Source: Actinomycetota bacterium
GTDB lineage: Bacteria > Actinomycetota > Humimicrobiia > Humimicrobiales > Humimicrobiaceae
Direction: 5' to 3'
DNA length: 11,297 bases
NCBI GenBank assembly: GCA_022865545.1
Contig: JALHTA010000204.1
Span: forward strand, 1-11,297
Within the stretch, counting starts at the first letter, position 1. Every line of letters begins with the position of its first letter. A model generated the notes under the pieces. That model ran no database searches, had not been told where the DNA came from, and was given only the letters and a program-made list of their open reading frames with translations. A program made the translations under genes and the position numbers. Below, in pieces: positions 1-6,969 of the stretch.

Positions 1-303
1 AAAGAAGTCGATAAAACCACCATTATGATCAGCATGATGGTGCGTAAAAAAGAGATGGGATATCTGGGTATGTTGAATACCTGCCATAATAAGTTTGTTT
101 AATACCCCATTTCCGCAATCGATTAAAAAAGTTTTATCTCCTGCCAGAAGGGCGCTTGCCGCTTTTGAGCGGGAATATCCGCTTAAGGGATTACCGGTTC
201 CAAGGAGTATCCATTTCATAGATACTGGATCGTTTTTAAGAGGATTTATGATAAGTCCATCAAATGGTTTACTCTGGGAGTGTTTTATGTTTTCTACTCT
301 CAT
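1..303 (-). CDS. Metallo-beta-lactamase-fold hydrolase, N-terminal part (cut by window edge)
   Basis: An open frame runs from an ATG at 303 (minus strand) to the window edge, giving 101 codons with no stop. The decoded protein has a beta-strand/Gly segment at residues 32-39 (ILLGTGNP), a strand ending in Asp at 59-64 (FLIDCG) and, at 87-96, THHHADHNGG. This is the HxHxDH zinc-binding signature of the metallo-beta-lactamase superfamily (H88, H90, D92, H93). The pattern resembles the RNase Z/arylsulfatase-like branch, but that is only family-level evidence and the remaining ligands lie outside the window. A GGAAGTGA ribosome site overlaps the stop of the RuBisCO-like gene 7 bases upstream, so the gene is probably translated from the same mRNA. 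About 28 residues precede the fold; an internal ATG at codon 29 is a possible alternative start. In this catabolic context a lactone or ester hydrolase is plausible but unproven. Confidence 0.85.
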   Translation of the reverse strand, partial: MRVENIKHSQSKPFDGLIINPLKNDPVSMKWILLGTGNPLSGYSRSKAASALLAGDKTFLIDCGNGVLNKLIMAGIQHTQISHLFFTHHHADHNGGFIDFF

Positions 304-310
304 ATTTACA

Positions 311-1597
311 TCACTTCCATTTATCCAGGGCTATTCTCAGAGCCTCGTTTCCCTTTTGTTTTGCAAGCTCATCTATATCAGTACCATCTGCAAGGGCTTT
401 AACAGTCTGCATTATAGCCTTTGCACCATGGGCCGGACCCATGGGATGTCCCAGGATCGCACCTCCGACTGCAAGCATTATTTCACTGCCCAGGTCAACA
501 GTTATCCTTCTTGCACTATTCGGGGTTATCCCTCCACCGATAAGCGGCATAGTGGGAAGGACGTCATATAATGGAAGCCTTTGTGCATCAGCGATCTGGA
601 AATATCTTCTTTTAAGGAAAGGATAAGTACTGTAGGGTGAGCTGAACATGCATACATCTGCTCCAGCGATCCTTGCAAGTTTTCCAAGCATCAGGGGAGT
701 TGATATTCCCGTATAAGGGGACTCTGACATTGCACCTACACTGGCATAATGAGCTACCAGTGGAACAGTAATAGCAGGATCTTCGGCCAGAGCCTGAAGT
801 GCTCCCAGTCCTGTCGCCACAAAGTTTACTAAAAGTGCTCCTGCTCCTGCATCTACCGCACGATGTGCGTGCTCTATCATCTTATCCTGCCGGTCCGTTA
901 TATTGACACAATACCTGGCAAGATGCCCCGTTTCCTTCTCTACCTCTCTTGCTGCTTTAGTATAGCTTTTTACCCTTTCAACTAATGGGCCATAAGATGT
1001 GTCTGCAAATAGTTCATCATCCTTTATAAGATCTATGCCACCGGATGCGATCTCTTTAAATATCATTGCACCTTCACCAGGTGTATAACCGAGGCATGGT
1101 TTTATCATATTAAGTACTATTGGTCTTTTTTGGATCCCAAAATACTTATATAGGCGGTCAATTCCATAACGGGGACCCTTAAAATGACTTAAAAACTTTT
1201 TAGAAAATTTAAGATCTATAAGTTTTACCTGGGCCGAGGTAGAGACATCATTTCCAAGAAGCGTAGTAAAGAGCATAGGAAATTGAGCACCAAAGTTTTC
1301 ATCAGGAAATGCGATCTGGATAATATGTGCTGTTTCTTCAGGAACATCACCAGTTAATTCTGCCGGGGGGATATCATAGATCGCAGTAATGCGCCCACCA
1401 TATTTTTTTCTCATTTCATTTGTTATGCCCGGTACGGGAAGCCAGGTTCCAAGTGTCTGGCCGATAGCAAAAGATTTTGCTTTTTCATATATGTCAGCAT
1501 CTTTTGTTGATCTGAAAAAATAGGAGGCAATTATATAGTCGCCTTCATAAGTTTCTTCTGGTAAAGCTAAGGGTTGGATGTTTTCTTCTTTATTCAT
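311..1597 (-). CDS. RuBisCO-like protein (form IV-type, RuBisCO large-subunit superfamily)
   Basis: This 428-residue protein has the RuBisCO large-chain layout: an N-terminal domain to about residue 140, then the TIM-barrel catalytic domain. By alignment of recognisable motifs, the first active-site lysine is kept (IKPCLG, K166, equivalent to K175). So are the carbamate lysine and acidic metal ligands (GGIDLIKDDE: K192, D194, E195, equivalent to K201/D203/E204). The phosphate-binding glycines near 378-379 (VGGAILGHPMG) and N116 and T51/W52 also remain. Several residues needed for CO2 fixation are replaced: K177 by C168, R295 by Y284 (in VAHYAS), H327 by Ser near 319-320, S379 by G354, and the E60 position by Gly; no loop-6 lysine is seen. 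It should therefore bind Mg2+ and do enolisation-type chemistry on a sugar-derived substrate, not carboxylate ribulose bisphosphate. Known RLP jobs include methionine salvage and isoapionate-phosphate breakdown; which applies here is not decidable. Start ATG is preceded by GAGGAG overlapping the upstream stop, which suggests translational coupling. Confidence 0.93.
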   Translation of the reverse strand: MNKEENIQPLALPEETYEGDYIIASYFFRSTKDADIYEKAKSFAIGQTLGTWLPVPGITNEMRKKYGGRITAIYDIPPAELTGDVPEETAHIIQIAFPDENFGAQFPMLFTTLLGNDVSTSAQVKLIDLKFSKKFLSHFKGPRYGIDRLYKYFGIQKRPIVLNMIKPCLGYTPGEGAMIFKEIASGGIDLIKDDELFADTSYGPLVERVKSYTKAAREVEKETGHLARYCVNITDRQDKMIEHAHRAVDAGAGALLVNFVATGLGALQALAEDPAITVPLVAHYASVGAMSESPYTGISTPLMLGKLARIAGADVCMFSSPYSTYPFLKRRYFQIADAQRLPLYDVLPTMPLIGGGITPNSARRITVDLGSEIMLAVGGAILGHPMGPAHGAKAIMQTVKALADGTDIDELAKQKGNEALRIALDKWK

Positions 1598-1606
1598 TTA
1601 CTCTCC

Positions 1607-2917
1607 TCAGTAAATCTTTTCTATCTCTTCTCTTAAGATTTTTACCCAGTTAATAATATTATCCGGATTTTTCCCCAGAGTGTGATTATCCTTCATTATT
1701 ATTTCCACAACACAACCTTTTGTCTTTTTAAGGAAATCGTTGATCTTTTGCCTGATAATTTCTTTATCTATTACTGGCACTGCAAGGACAGCAGGATTAG
1801 GTTTTAAGGAAAATACATAATCATCCTTTAAATTTTCTGCCATTATTTCCAGGTCGGACCATGGGGATACTGAGACCCGTCTCAGGTTTGGTATTCTCTT
1901 TACGATTTCCCATCGCTTATCCAGGGGCTCACAGCACCCATAGCAATTAAGCCCGAATCTTTCAAGCAGGGGTAATTGATAGGGAAAGACAAATTCTTCA
2001 AACATCTGGGGGGACACACTTCCTGTTTCCTGGCTATCACCAAACCCCCACATATCAATTGTCCTGACATGTTCCTTACTAAATCCTTTGGCAGGCAATT
2101 CATCTGTATACCCGAATCCACCAGAGCCGACATAGGTATCAGCATTTAGCGAAAGGAGTCCCTTTTCTTCCAGATAATCTAATTTCGTTAATGTTCCATC
2201 CCTGAGTATAGACATCAGTTGATGGATAAGTTTCGGATTATCAAGCATGTCCAGCATAATATTTTCCAGACCCCTCAAAAACGCGAGGTCCATAGTTAGT
2301 CCAAGTGTCCACCACCATCTGCCGACAAGTCTTATTTTTAACTGGTCCCCGAATATATCATCAGCAATTGCAATGGTATCTTCAGTAGTCTTATGATCTA
2401 CTTTTATTCTGGGATAATGAATTTTTTTCACATCGTGAGTATTCTTAACCGGGGCCTCCCAGACATAAGAACCTCCTCCTGTGCCACCTGATACCAGGGA
2501 ATCCAAACCCCATCCATCATCTGTAAAAGTATATCCTATATCAAAATATGGCTCGGTCACCTTATCATCTTTGATGGACTCCACCCAGAAGATCTCTTTT
2601 CTCAGCACAGCCTCCCATCTTCTTGCAAGGCTGCCGGTGCATTCTATTTTGTTTTCTGTGACTATCTCATTCCAACCATTTTCCGGATCACAAAAGACAA
2701 CCGGTCTTTTAGTTTTAAGCATATCATGGTCTGTCCATAGTTTTCTTTTTTCATCTTCTGCGGGGGAACTGGCAAATTCTGCCACCCTGGCCGCAAGACC
2801 TTTTAGTATTTCCTTATCCTTTTTATTGATGGATAGTTCTTGTCTTTTTGCAGCATTAAATTTTGGTGTACTGCCATAATCTGAGACATTCCACAGGCCT
2901 GTTGCGTTTTCAACCAT
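1607..2917 (-). CDS. Uroporphyrinogen decarboxylase (URO-D) family protein
   Basis: This 436-residue protein looks like the large, divergent URO-D-superfamily proteins of anaerobes rather than the roughly 350-residue HemE. It has an N-terminal extension of about 100 residues with many charged residues, a Trp/Gly-rich middle (GTGGGSYVWE at 146-155, GRWWWTLGL at 199-207), and a C-terminal barrel half with YGCCEP at 326-331 and GCVVEI at 401-406. In cobamide-dependent methyltransferases of this superfamily (MtaA/MtbA type), zinc is bound by an HxC motif plus a later Cys. Here C325/C328/C329 with C402 or H412 could play that part, although the usual His is a Tyr. No haem genes lie nearby, so a haem role is unlikely. 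No corrinoid protein is in the window either. Its neighbours (RLP 9 bases downstream, TIM-barrel isomerase upstream) point to carbon-compound catabolism. ATG start with GGGAG 8 bases upstream. Confidence 0.82.
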   Translation of the reverse strand: MVENATGLWNVSDYGSTPKFNAAKRQELSINKKDKEILKGLAARVAEFASSPAEDEKRKLWTDHDMLKTKRPVVFCDPENGWNEIVTENKIECTGSLARRWEAVLRKEIFWVESIKDDKVTEPYFDIGYTFTDDGWGLDSLVSGGTGGGSYVWEAPVKNTHDVKKIHYPRIKVDHKTTEDTIAIADDIFGDQLKIRLVGRWWWTLGLTMDLAFLRGLENIMLDMLDNPKLIHQLMSILRDGTLTKLDYLEEKGLLSLNADTYVGSGGFGYTDELPAKGFSKEHVRTIDMWGFGDSQETGSVSPQMFEEFVFPYQLPLLERFGLNCYGCCEPLDKRWEIVKRIPNLRRVSVSPWSDLEIMAENLKDDYVFSLKPNPAVLAVPVIDKEIIRQKINDFLKKTKGCVVEIIMKDNHTLGKNPDNIINWVKILREEIEKIY

Positions 2918-2945
2918 TTAAAAGTCTCCCTGTTTTATGGTAATA

Positions 2946-2991
2946 AAAATAGCACCCATTTCTTAATTATATATGAAAAAGGTGCTATTTT
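2946..2991 (-). terminator. Hairpin between TIM-barrel and URO-D genes; attenuator, processing site or weak terminator
   Basis: Perfect 11-bp inverted repeat (AAAATAGCACC at 2946-2956, GGTGCTATTTT at 2981-2991) with a 24-nt AT-rich loop. In minus-strand RNA the stem ends in UUUU and runs into U-A-U-U, so it resembles an intrinsic terminator with an unusually large loop and a short U tract. It sits in the only sizeable gap (86 bases) of the left operon. It could lower expression of the URO-D/RLP/MBL genes relative to the first gene, or protect the end of the first cistron. Confidence 0.55.
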
Positions 2992-3003
2992 ATTAAAAAA
3001 TAA

Positions 3004-3846
3004 TTAAATAATATTTCTTAGCCACTCTACACTTTTCTGCATATTCTCATCGGTTCCGCTGCATTCTACGGAGACTTCGCCATCCCATTTAGTCTCATTT
3101 AAATATTCAATAACCTTTTTGATATTATCAGCATTTACTCCTCCTCCAACAAATGCTTCACTCATAGCTATACCGGTTTCTTCGCCACGGACCGCAGCAG
3201 CAAGCTCAGCTGTTACATCTTTTATATGGCAGTGAGTCAGATACTTACGGAGAGGTTTTAAAACATCCAGAGGTTCCTGGCCGGATATATAGGTATTACC
3301 CGTATCAAGACAAAATCCTAGATATTCTGATTCAAAATGGGAGAAAAGCTTCAGCATAAACTCTACATCATTTGTAAGGGCACCATGGGTTTCAACATTG
3401 ACTATTATTTTAAAATCTTCCGCCCATTTAAGGAGTTCCGTATAATTCTTTACTGCGATCTTAAATGCTTCATCTTTGGTCATGCCATCTTCGATTATTG
3501 CGCTGTCTGTAGTATCCACCTTTTTCGCACCCAGGTCGCTTGCAAATCTTATTGCCTGTTGGGTATAGAAAACGCCTCTCATCGTTCCCATATTGCCCAT
3601 CATCGGGGAAGCCGAGTCTATTTGAGAAACAGGCATTCCCTTGCTTTCCGTAAACTTCCTGATCTGTATGGGATTATCCCACAAAGAGACAGAAGGTTCA
3701 TAACCCAGAGCCTGGACAAAATAAATACCGTAAATCACTCCAAATTCGATATGCTCCAGTTTGTTCTTGGCACCCAGCTCCACACCAGCTTCAAAAGAAC
3801 CGCTTAAAGTCCTGAGATTGTCTGTGTGCATCCCTAATCTTATCAT
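3004..3846 (-). CDS. Sugar phosphate isomerase/epimerase-like TIM-barrel protein (xylose isomerase-like superfamily)
   Basis: The 280-residue length and order of motifs match the AP-endonuclease-2/xylose-isomerase-like family, which handles sugars, keto-sugars and related acids with a divalent metal. The four expected metal ligands are present in the expected order: E152 (NVETHG), D181 (CLDTGN), H207 (HCHIKD) and E261 (SVECSG). A typical GGGVNADNI phosphate/loop segment follows at 234-242, before the last barrel helix. The start ATG has AGGAGGG 8-9 bases upstream, and it is the first gene of the left operon, about 200 bases from the inferred promoter. Family members include isomerases, epimerases, dehydratases and decarboxylases, so the exact reaction cannot be told from these motifs. 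The context of an RLP and a sugar importer suggests it acts on the imported compound or an early intermediate. Confidence 0.88.
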   Translation of the reverse strand: MIRLGMHTDNLRTLSGSFEAGVELGAKNKLEHIEFGVIYGIYFVQALGYEPSVSLWDNPIQIRKFTESKGMPVSQIDSASPMMGNMGTMRGVFYTQQAIRFASDLGAKKVDTTDSAIIEDGMTKDEAFKIAVKNYTELLKWAEDFKIIVNVETHGALTNDVEFMLKLFSHFESEYLGFCLDTGNTYISGQEPLDVLKPLRKYLTHCHIKDVTAELAAAVRGEETGIAMSEAFVGGGVNADNIKKVIEYLNETKWDGEVSVECSGTDENMQKSVEWLRNII

Positions 3847-4010
3847 CGTTGACCCTCCTATTTTTTAATGATTGTGAATAAAAATCCTCAAGTACTATTG
3901 TATTGCTTAAAATGTATTATCGAAATGATTTTTATTTTTGAGTAAATGCTTTTAATTAATAGTGCTACTGAAATATACAATTGACCCTCAAAACTTTTCA
4001 ATGATAAAAA

Positions 4011-4024
4011 ATTCAATATTGAAT
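4011..4024. promoter_or_regulatory. 14-bp perfect palindrome in the minus-operon leader
   Basis: ATTCAATATTGAAT is a perfect palindrome about 20-33 bases downstream of the inferred minus-strand transcription start. It could be a second operator acting as a roadblock. In AT-rich DNA a palindrome of this size may also arise by chance, and no second copy was found. Confidence 0.3.
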
Positions 4025-4050
4025 ATAAAATCTCATGAAAAATCTAGCAC

Positions 4051-4079
4051 ATTATCACATAATAAAGAATTTATGTCAA
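4051..4079 (-). promoter_or_regulatory. Sigma70-type promoter of the left (RLP/URO-D) operon
   Basis: Read on the minus strand, TTGACA (4079-4074) is followed after exactly 17 bases by GATAAT (4056-4051), with the extended -10 dinucleotide TG one base before it. The -35 box is a perfect consensus and the -10 is 5 of 6. Inferred start of transcription is about 4044, giving a leader of about 200 nt. The -35 box ends 8 bases from the left edge of the operator palindrome, so a bound regulator could touch polymerase here (activation) or block it. Confidence 0.75.
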
Positions 4080-4087
4080 TACTTTGA

Positions 4088-4107
4088 ACGTATGTCTGGA
4101 CATACGT
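4088..4107. promoter_or_regulatory. Palindromic operator, copy 1
   Basis: Two perfect 9-bp arms, ACGTATGTC and GACATACGT, flank a 2-base TG centre. The even symmetry suggests a dimeric helix-turn-helix regulator. The centre (4097/4098) lies at the plus-strand -35 box, the usual place for a repressor; relative to the minus promoter it is near -53. The regulator family cannot be named from the site, and no regulator gene is in the window. Confidence 0.85.
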
Positions 4108-4125
4108 ATTTTAATATGTTAATAT
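4097..4125 (+). promoter_or_regulatory. Sigma70-type promoter of the sugar ABC transporter operon
   Basis: TGGACA (4097-4102), 17-base spacer, TAATAT (4120-4125), with an extended -10 TG at 4117-4118. The -35 box is inside the right half of the operator. The predicted start is near 4132, which leaves an unusually long leader of about 230 nt before the ATPase ATG. Confidence 0.78.
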
Positions 4126-4362
4126 AATTTTAATTTGAATATTGATCGGTTAAATTTTATACACGCTTAGTTGTGAATTAAATGTCAAAAATTAAAGGCT
4201 GACTGATGGTGGTGGATAATTTAGTGATCTTGTATTAAAATTATAGAGGGTCGACTTTTGAGGGATAAAAAATCTATATTACTAATTAATAATAATTTCA
4301 CGAAGAAATTCTCTTATTTTCCGCACAGTTGGATGAAGACTATATTGTAGGAGGTAAATCAT

Positions 4363-5853
4363 ATGCCCGAACACTTGATTCTTGAAATGAAAAATATCTG
4401 TAAAGCATTTCCGGGTGTAAAAGTTTTTGATTGTTTTGGATTTGATCTGAGGGAAGGTGAGATCCATTGTGTAGTAGGTGAAAATGGTGCCGGTAAATCG
4501 ACTCTTATTAAGATGTTTTCGGGAGCCCACACACCAGATGATGGAGATATCTATCTTGATGGAGAACTGGTCAAAATACCAGATCCGCGTTCTGCCATGC
4601 AGCTGGGAATCCAGACAATATATCAGGAGCATACACTTTTTCCATTCTTAAGTGTCATGGAAAATCTCTATGCAGGTAATGAGATCTCTAATGGAGTCAC
4701 TTTAAACAGAAGAGAGATGATCAAAAAAACCAGTGGCATACTGGAAGACCTCCACTCAAATATAGATCCGTTGGATATAGTTGGACAACTTGGTAGTGGT
4801 GACCAGAAGACTGTGGAAATAGCAAGAGGTCTGCTTCAGGAATCAAGGATCGTCATACTTGATGAACCTACATCATCTTTTTCCCAGACTGAGATAGATC
4901 ACTTGCTCAGTATTATTAAGAAACTCTCTGAAGATGGGATAAGCATTATCTATATTTCCCACCATCTGGAAGAGGTATTTAAAATAGCAGACAGAGTAAC
5001 AGTTATACGGGACGGGATCAAGATAAATACATATGGATCTGAGGATATTACTGAACAAAAGTTGATAAATGATATGGTCGGTCGCGATGTCTCACTTTTC
5101 TACAAGAGAGATAAAGTACCCATTGGTGATGTCTTGTTTGAAGTTAAGGATTTAAAAGGTAATGGAGTCAAAAATGCATCTTTTTCTGTTAGAAGAGGCG
5201 AGTTAGTAGGAATAGCAGGCATGGTAGGCTCAGGAAGAACTGAACTTGCACAAATACTGTTTGGAGCCAGGAAGGTGGATTCAGGGGAGATCATAATAGG
5301 CGGGAAAAAGGTCAATATCAAGACACCCCTTTCTGCTATTACTAATAATATGTGTTATATTACCGAGGACCGGCAGGAAACAGGTCTTTTCCTACAGCAT
5401 TCTCTTGACAAGAATATTCCCATAGCCAGTTACACACAAACAACAACACCTTTTGCTATACCAGGTGAAGACATAAGACTTACACAAAAATATATTGATC
5501 TACTAAAAATTATAACACCAAGTGTATTCCAACAGGTCATGTTTCTTTCTGGTGGGAACCAGCAGAAAGTAGTTTTGGGAAAATGGTTCGCTACTGATGC
5601 TGACATTTTTATTTTCGATGAACCAACAAGGGGTATAGATGTAGGTTCTAAAGAAGAGATATATAGGATTACTGTAGACCTGCTGCGCCAGGAAAAAGCT
5701 GTGATCATGATTTCCTCCGATATGCCTGAACTAATTGCTATGAGTGATAAGGTAATGGTAATGAGAAACGGAAGCATGGTAGAGGAAATTACAAAAGATC
5801 AAATAAGTGAAGAAAATATACTTAAACACTCGATTGGAGGAAGCATTAAATGA
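4363..5853 (+). CDS. Sugar ABC importer, double-domain ATP-binding protein (RbsA/MglA/XylG family)
   Basis: This 496-residue cytoplasmic ATPase powers import of a sugar-like solute. It has two fused nucleotide-binding domains, as in the carbohydrate-uptake-type-2 family. Domain 1 has Walker A GENGAGKST (39-47), Q-loop Q88, a degenerate signature LGSGDQ (143-148) and Walker B ILDEP with catalytic E168. Domain 2 has the family's usual degenerate Walker A (MVGSGRTE, 287-294), a proper signature LSGGNQQ (395-401) and FDEPTRGID with E420. Length and domain order are normal. ATG is preceded by AGGAGGT at ideal spacing, and the gene overlaps the permease by 4 bases (ATGA), so the two are translationally coupled. 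The substrate is not shown by the ATPase. Confidence 0.95.
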   Translation: MPEHLILEMKNICKAFPGVKVFDCFGFDLREGEIHCVVGENGAGKSTLIKMFSGAHTPDDGDIYLDGELVKIPDPRSAMQLGIQTIYQEHTLFPFLSVMENLYAGNEISNGVTLNRREMIKKTSGILEDLHSNIDPLDIVGQLGSGDQKTVEIARGLLQESRIVILDEPTSSFSQTEIDHLLSIIKKLSEDGISIIYISHHLEEVFKIADRVTVIRDGIKINTYGSEDITEQKLINDMVGRDVSLFYKRDKVPIGDVLFEVKDLKGNGVKNASFSVRRGELVGIAGMVGSGRTELAQILFGARKVDSGEIIIGGKKVNIKTPLSAITNNMCYITEDRQETGLFLQHSLDKNIPIASYTQTTTPFAIPGEDIRLTQKYIDLLKIITPSVFQQVMFLSGGNQQKVVLGKWFATDADIFIFDEPTRGIDVGSKEEIYRITVDLLRQEKAVIMISSDMPELIAMSDKVMVMRNGSMVEEITKDQISEENILKHSIGGSIK

Positions 5854-6884
5854 GATCTACAAATCCGTTTAGAAAAATCACCAAGCATGAGAATTTGCCT
5901 CTTTTCCTGGTACTTCTGGTTATTATTGTTGTAGTAATTTTGGTAGAATTTTTTACGGTGAGAAGCATGAATATTACCACGGTAGCATTCATTAAACCTA
6001 TGAATATCTCAAATGTTCTTCTGCAGGTATCTGTAACAGGGATGTTGGCTCTTTCGATGACATTTATCATGATCTCGGGACAAATCGACTTATCCGTCGG
6101 CCAGATGATGTGTTTTATCGGTACTGGAATGGCATTCTTAATAAAGACTGTAGGAATTAATGAATGGGGAGCAGCAGCTATTGCTATTGTAGTAACAGTA
6201 ATGTTCCAACTCATAATGGGTCTTATCATCTCGAGGACCAGGCTGGAGTCATTCATAGTATCCCTGGGCTTTTTGAGTATATACCGCGGTTTTACATATC
6301 TCATCACAAATGGCAGGGAGATCACCACTGAAGGAAGATTCACCTTCCTGGGGAGGACCTATCTTGACCTTACAGATAATTTCAGGATCGCCATGCCGGT
6401 AATAATATTCATAGCGCTTACTCTAATCGTATGGTTTTTACTCAGGTATACAAAATTTGGCCGGAGGGTATATGCTGTAGGAGGAAATGAGAATGCAGCA
6501 TATCTTGCTGGTATTAATGTAAAGAATTTTAGATTACTGCTATATGGAATTAATGGTGTTTTTATTGCCATTGCAAGCATGACACAGTTATCCAGGCTGG
6601 GTGTAGGAAGTCCGCTTATGGGTGAAGGTAAGGAGATCGAAGTAATAGCTGCCGTAGTTGTCGGCGGTGTTGCCCTGGTTGGAGGCAGGGGAAATGCATG
6701 GGGTACCTTTATCGGGGTACTACTGCTTGGTATTATATCCAATGCACTTAATATTCTTGGTGTTAGCCCGCACTACCAGTATGTAATGAGAGGACTACTT
6801 ATAATCTTTGCCGTATCACTGACATATTTTAGTAGTTTAAGAGCTTCATCTGTCAAAATACAGATAAAGGAGGGTCAAGAGTAA
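5850..6884 (+). CDS. Sugar ABC importer permease (RbsC/MglC/XylH family)
   Basis: This 344-residue integral membrane protein forms the transport channel, probably as a homodimer. Hydrophobic spans are evident around residues 17-36, 60-76, 83-98, 108-127, 182-198, 230-246, 263-278, 284-302 and 310-328. Family signatures are present: SGQIDLSVGQ (76-85), the ATPase-contacting loop GGNENAAYLAGINV (211-224), and GGRGNAWGTFIGVLLLG (278-294). The ATG lies within the stop of the ATPase gene (4-base overlap). A short charged C-terminus follows the last span. Nothing looks broken. Confidence 0.95.
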   Translation: MRSTNPFRKITKHENLPLFLVLLVIIVVVILVEFFTVRSMNITTVAFIKPMNISNVLLQVSVTGMLALSMTFIMISGQIDLSVGQMMCFIGTGMAFLIKTVGINEWGAAAIAIVVTVMFQLIMGLIISRTRLESFIVSLGFLSIYRGFTYLITNGREITTEGRFTFLGRTYLDLTDNFRIAMPVIIFIALTLIVWFLLRYTKFGRRVYAVGGNENAAYLAGINVKNFRLLLYGINGVFIAIASMTQLSRLGVGSPLMGEGKEIEVIAAVVVGGVALVGGRGNAWGTFIGVLLLGIISNALNILGVSPHYQYVMRGLLIIFAVSLTYFSSLRASSVKIQIKEGQE

Positions 6885-6896
6885 AGTATAAAAAAT

Positions 6897-6934
6897 GCAT
6901 CATAACTATGATGCGACAGTTTCCTGCTAGGAAA
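6897..6934 (+). other. Two tandem RNA hairpins between permease and binding-protein genes
   Basis: Hairpin 1: GCATCAT (6897-6903), loop AACT, ATGATGC (6908-6914), a perfect 7-bp stem. Hairpin 2: TTTCCT (6920-6925), loop GCT, AGGAAA (6929-6934), a 6-bp stem. No U tract follows, so this is not a terminator. Such structures commonly mark processing or stabilising points that let the binding protein be made in excess over the membrane parts. That function here is inferred. Confidence 0.6.
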
Positions 6935-6969
6935 AATGTAAAAGGTAAAATATAAAAGGAGGGAAAGTT

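Larger units (their letters stand above)
4085..4127 (+). repeat. Operator-promoter module, copy 1 (40 of 43 bases match copy 2 at 8243-8285)
   Basis: The 43 bases match those at 8243-8285 with differences only at 4112, 4113 and 4119; the first 27 bases (4085-4111) are identical. The repeat covers the whole palindrome, the -35, most of the spacer and the -10, then stops abruptly on both sides. That is what a conserved regulatory unit, not a chance repeat, looks like. Confidence 0.9.
3847..4362. other. Divergent regulatory region, 516 bases, no gene
   Basis: AT-rich region between the divergent TIM-barrel and ABC ATPase genes; no convincing short gene in either direction. From left to right it holds the ribosome site and roughly 200-nt leader of the minus operon, a 14-bp palindrome (4011-4024), the minus promoter (4051-4079), the 20-bp operator (4088-4107) over the plus promoter (4097-4125), and a leader of about 230 nt before the ATPase start. 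The plus leader has a small 6-bp hairpin (AATTTC at 4294-4299, GAAATT at 4305-4310). Both leaders share TTTTGAGGG (4256-4264 plus; 3985-3993 minus) and GAGGGTC (4246-4252 plus; 3983-3989 minus). I see no recognisable riboswitch class. Confidence 0.7.

Noticed and set aside
95..626. Two plus-strand open frames of 158 and 120 codons
   Set aside because: They lie opposite the MBL-fold and RuBisCO-like genes, both of which carry conserved motifs. The plus-strand products resemble nothing.
311..1597. True carbon-fixing RuBisCO large subunit
   Set aside because: The equivalents of K177, R295, H327 and S379 are replaced, and there is no phosphoribulokinase or small subunit nearby.
1607..2917. HemE for haem synthesis
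   Set aside because: It is about 80 residues too long, has a long charged N-terminal extension and a Cys cluster, and has no haem-gene neighbours.
4126..4362. Riboswitch in the long transporter leader
   Set aside because: No known class was recognised, and the only hairpin seen is a weak 6-bp stem.
5846..6343. A 165-codon minus-strand open frame opposite the permease
   Set aside because: It mirrors a membrane protein, and its hydrophobic look comes from the complementary sequence. The sense strand has all the permease signatures.
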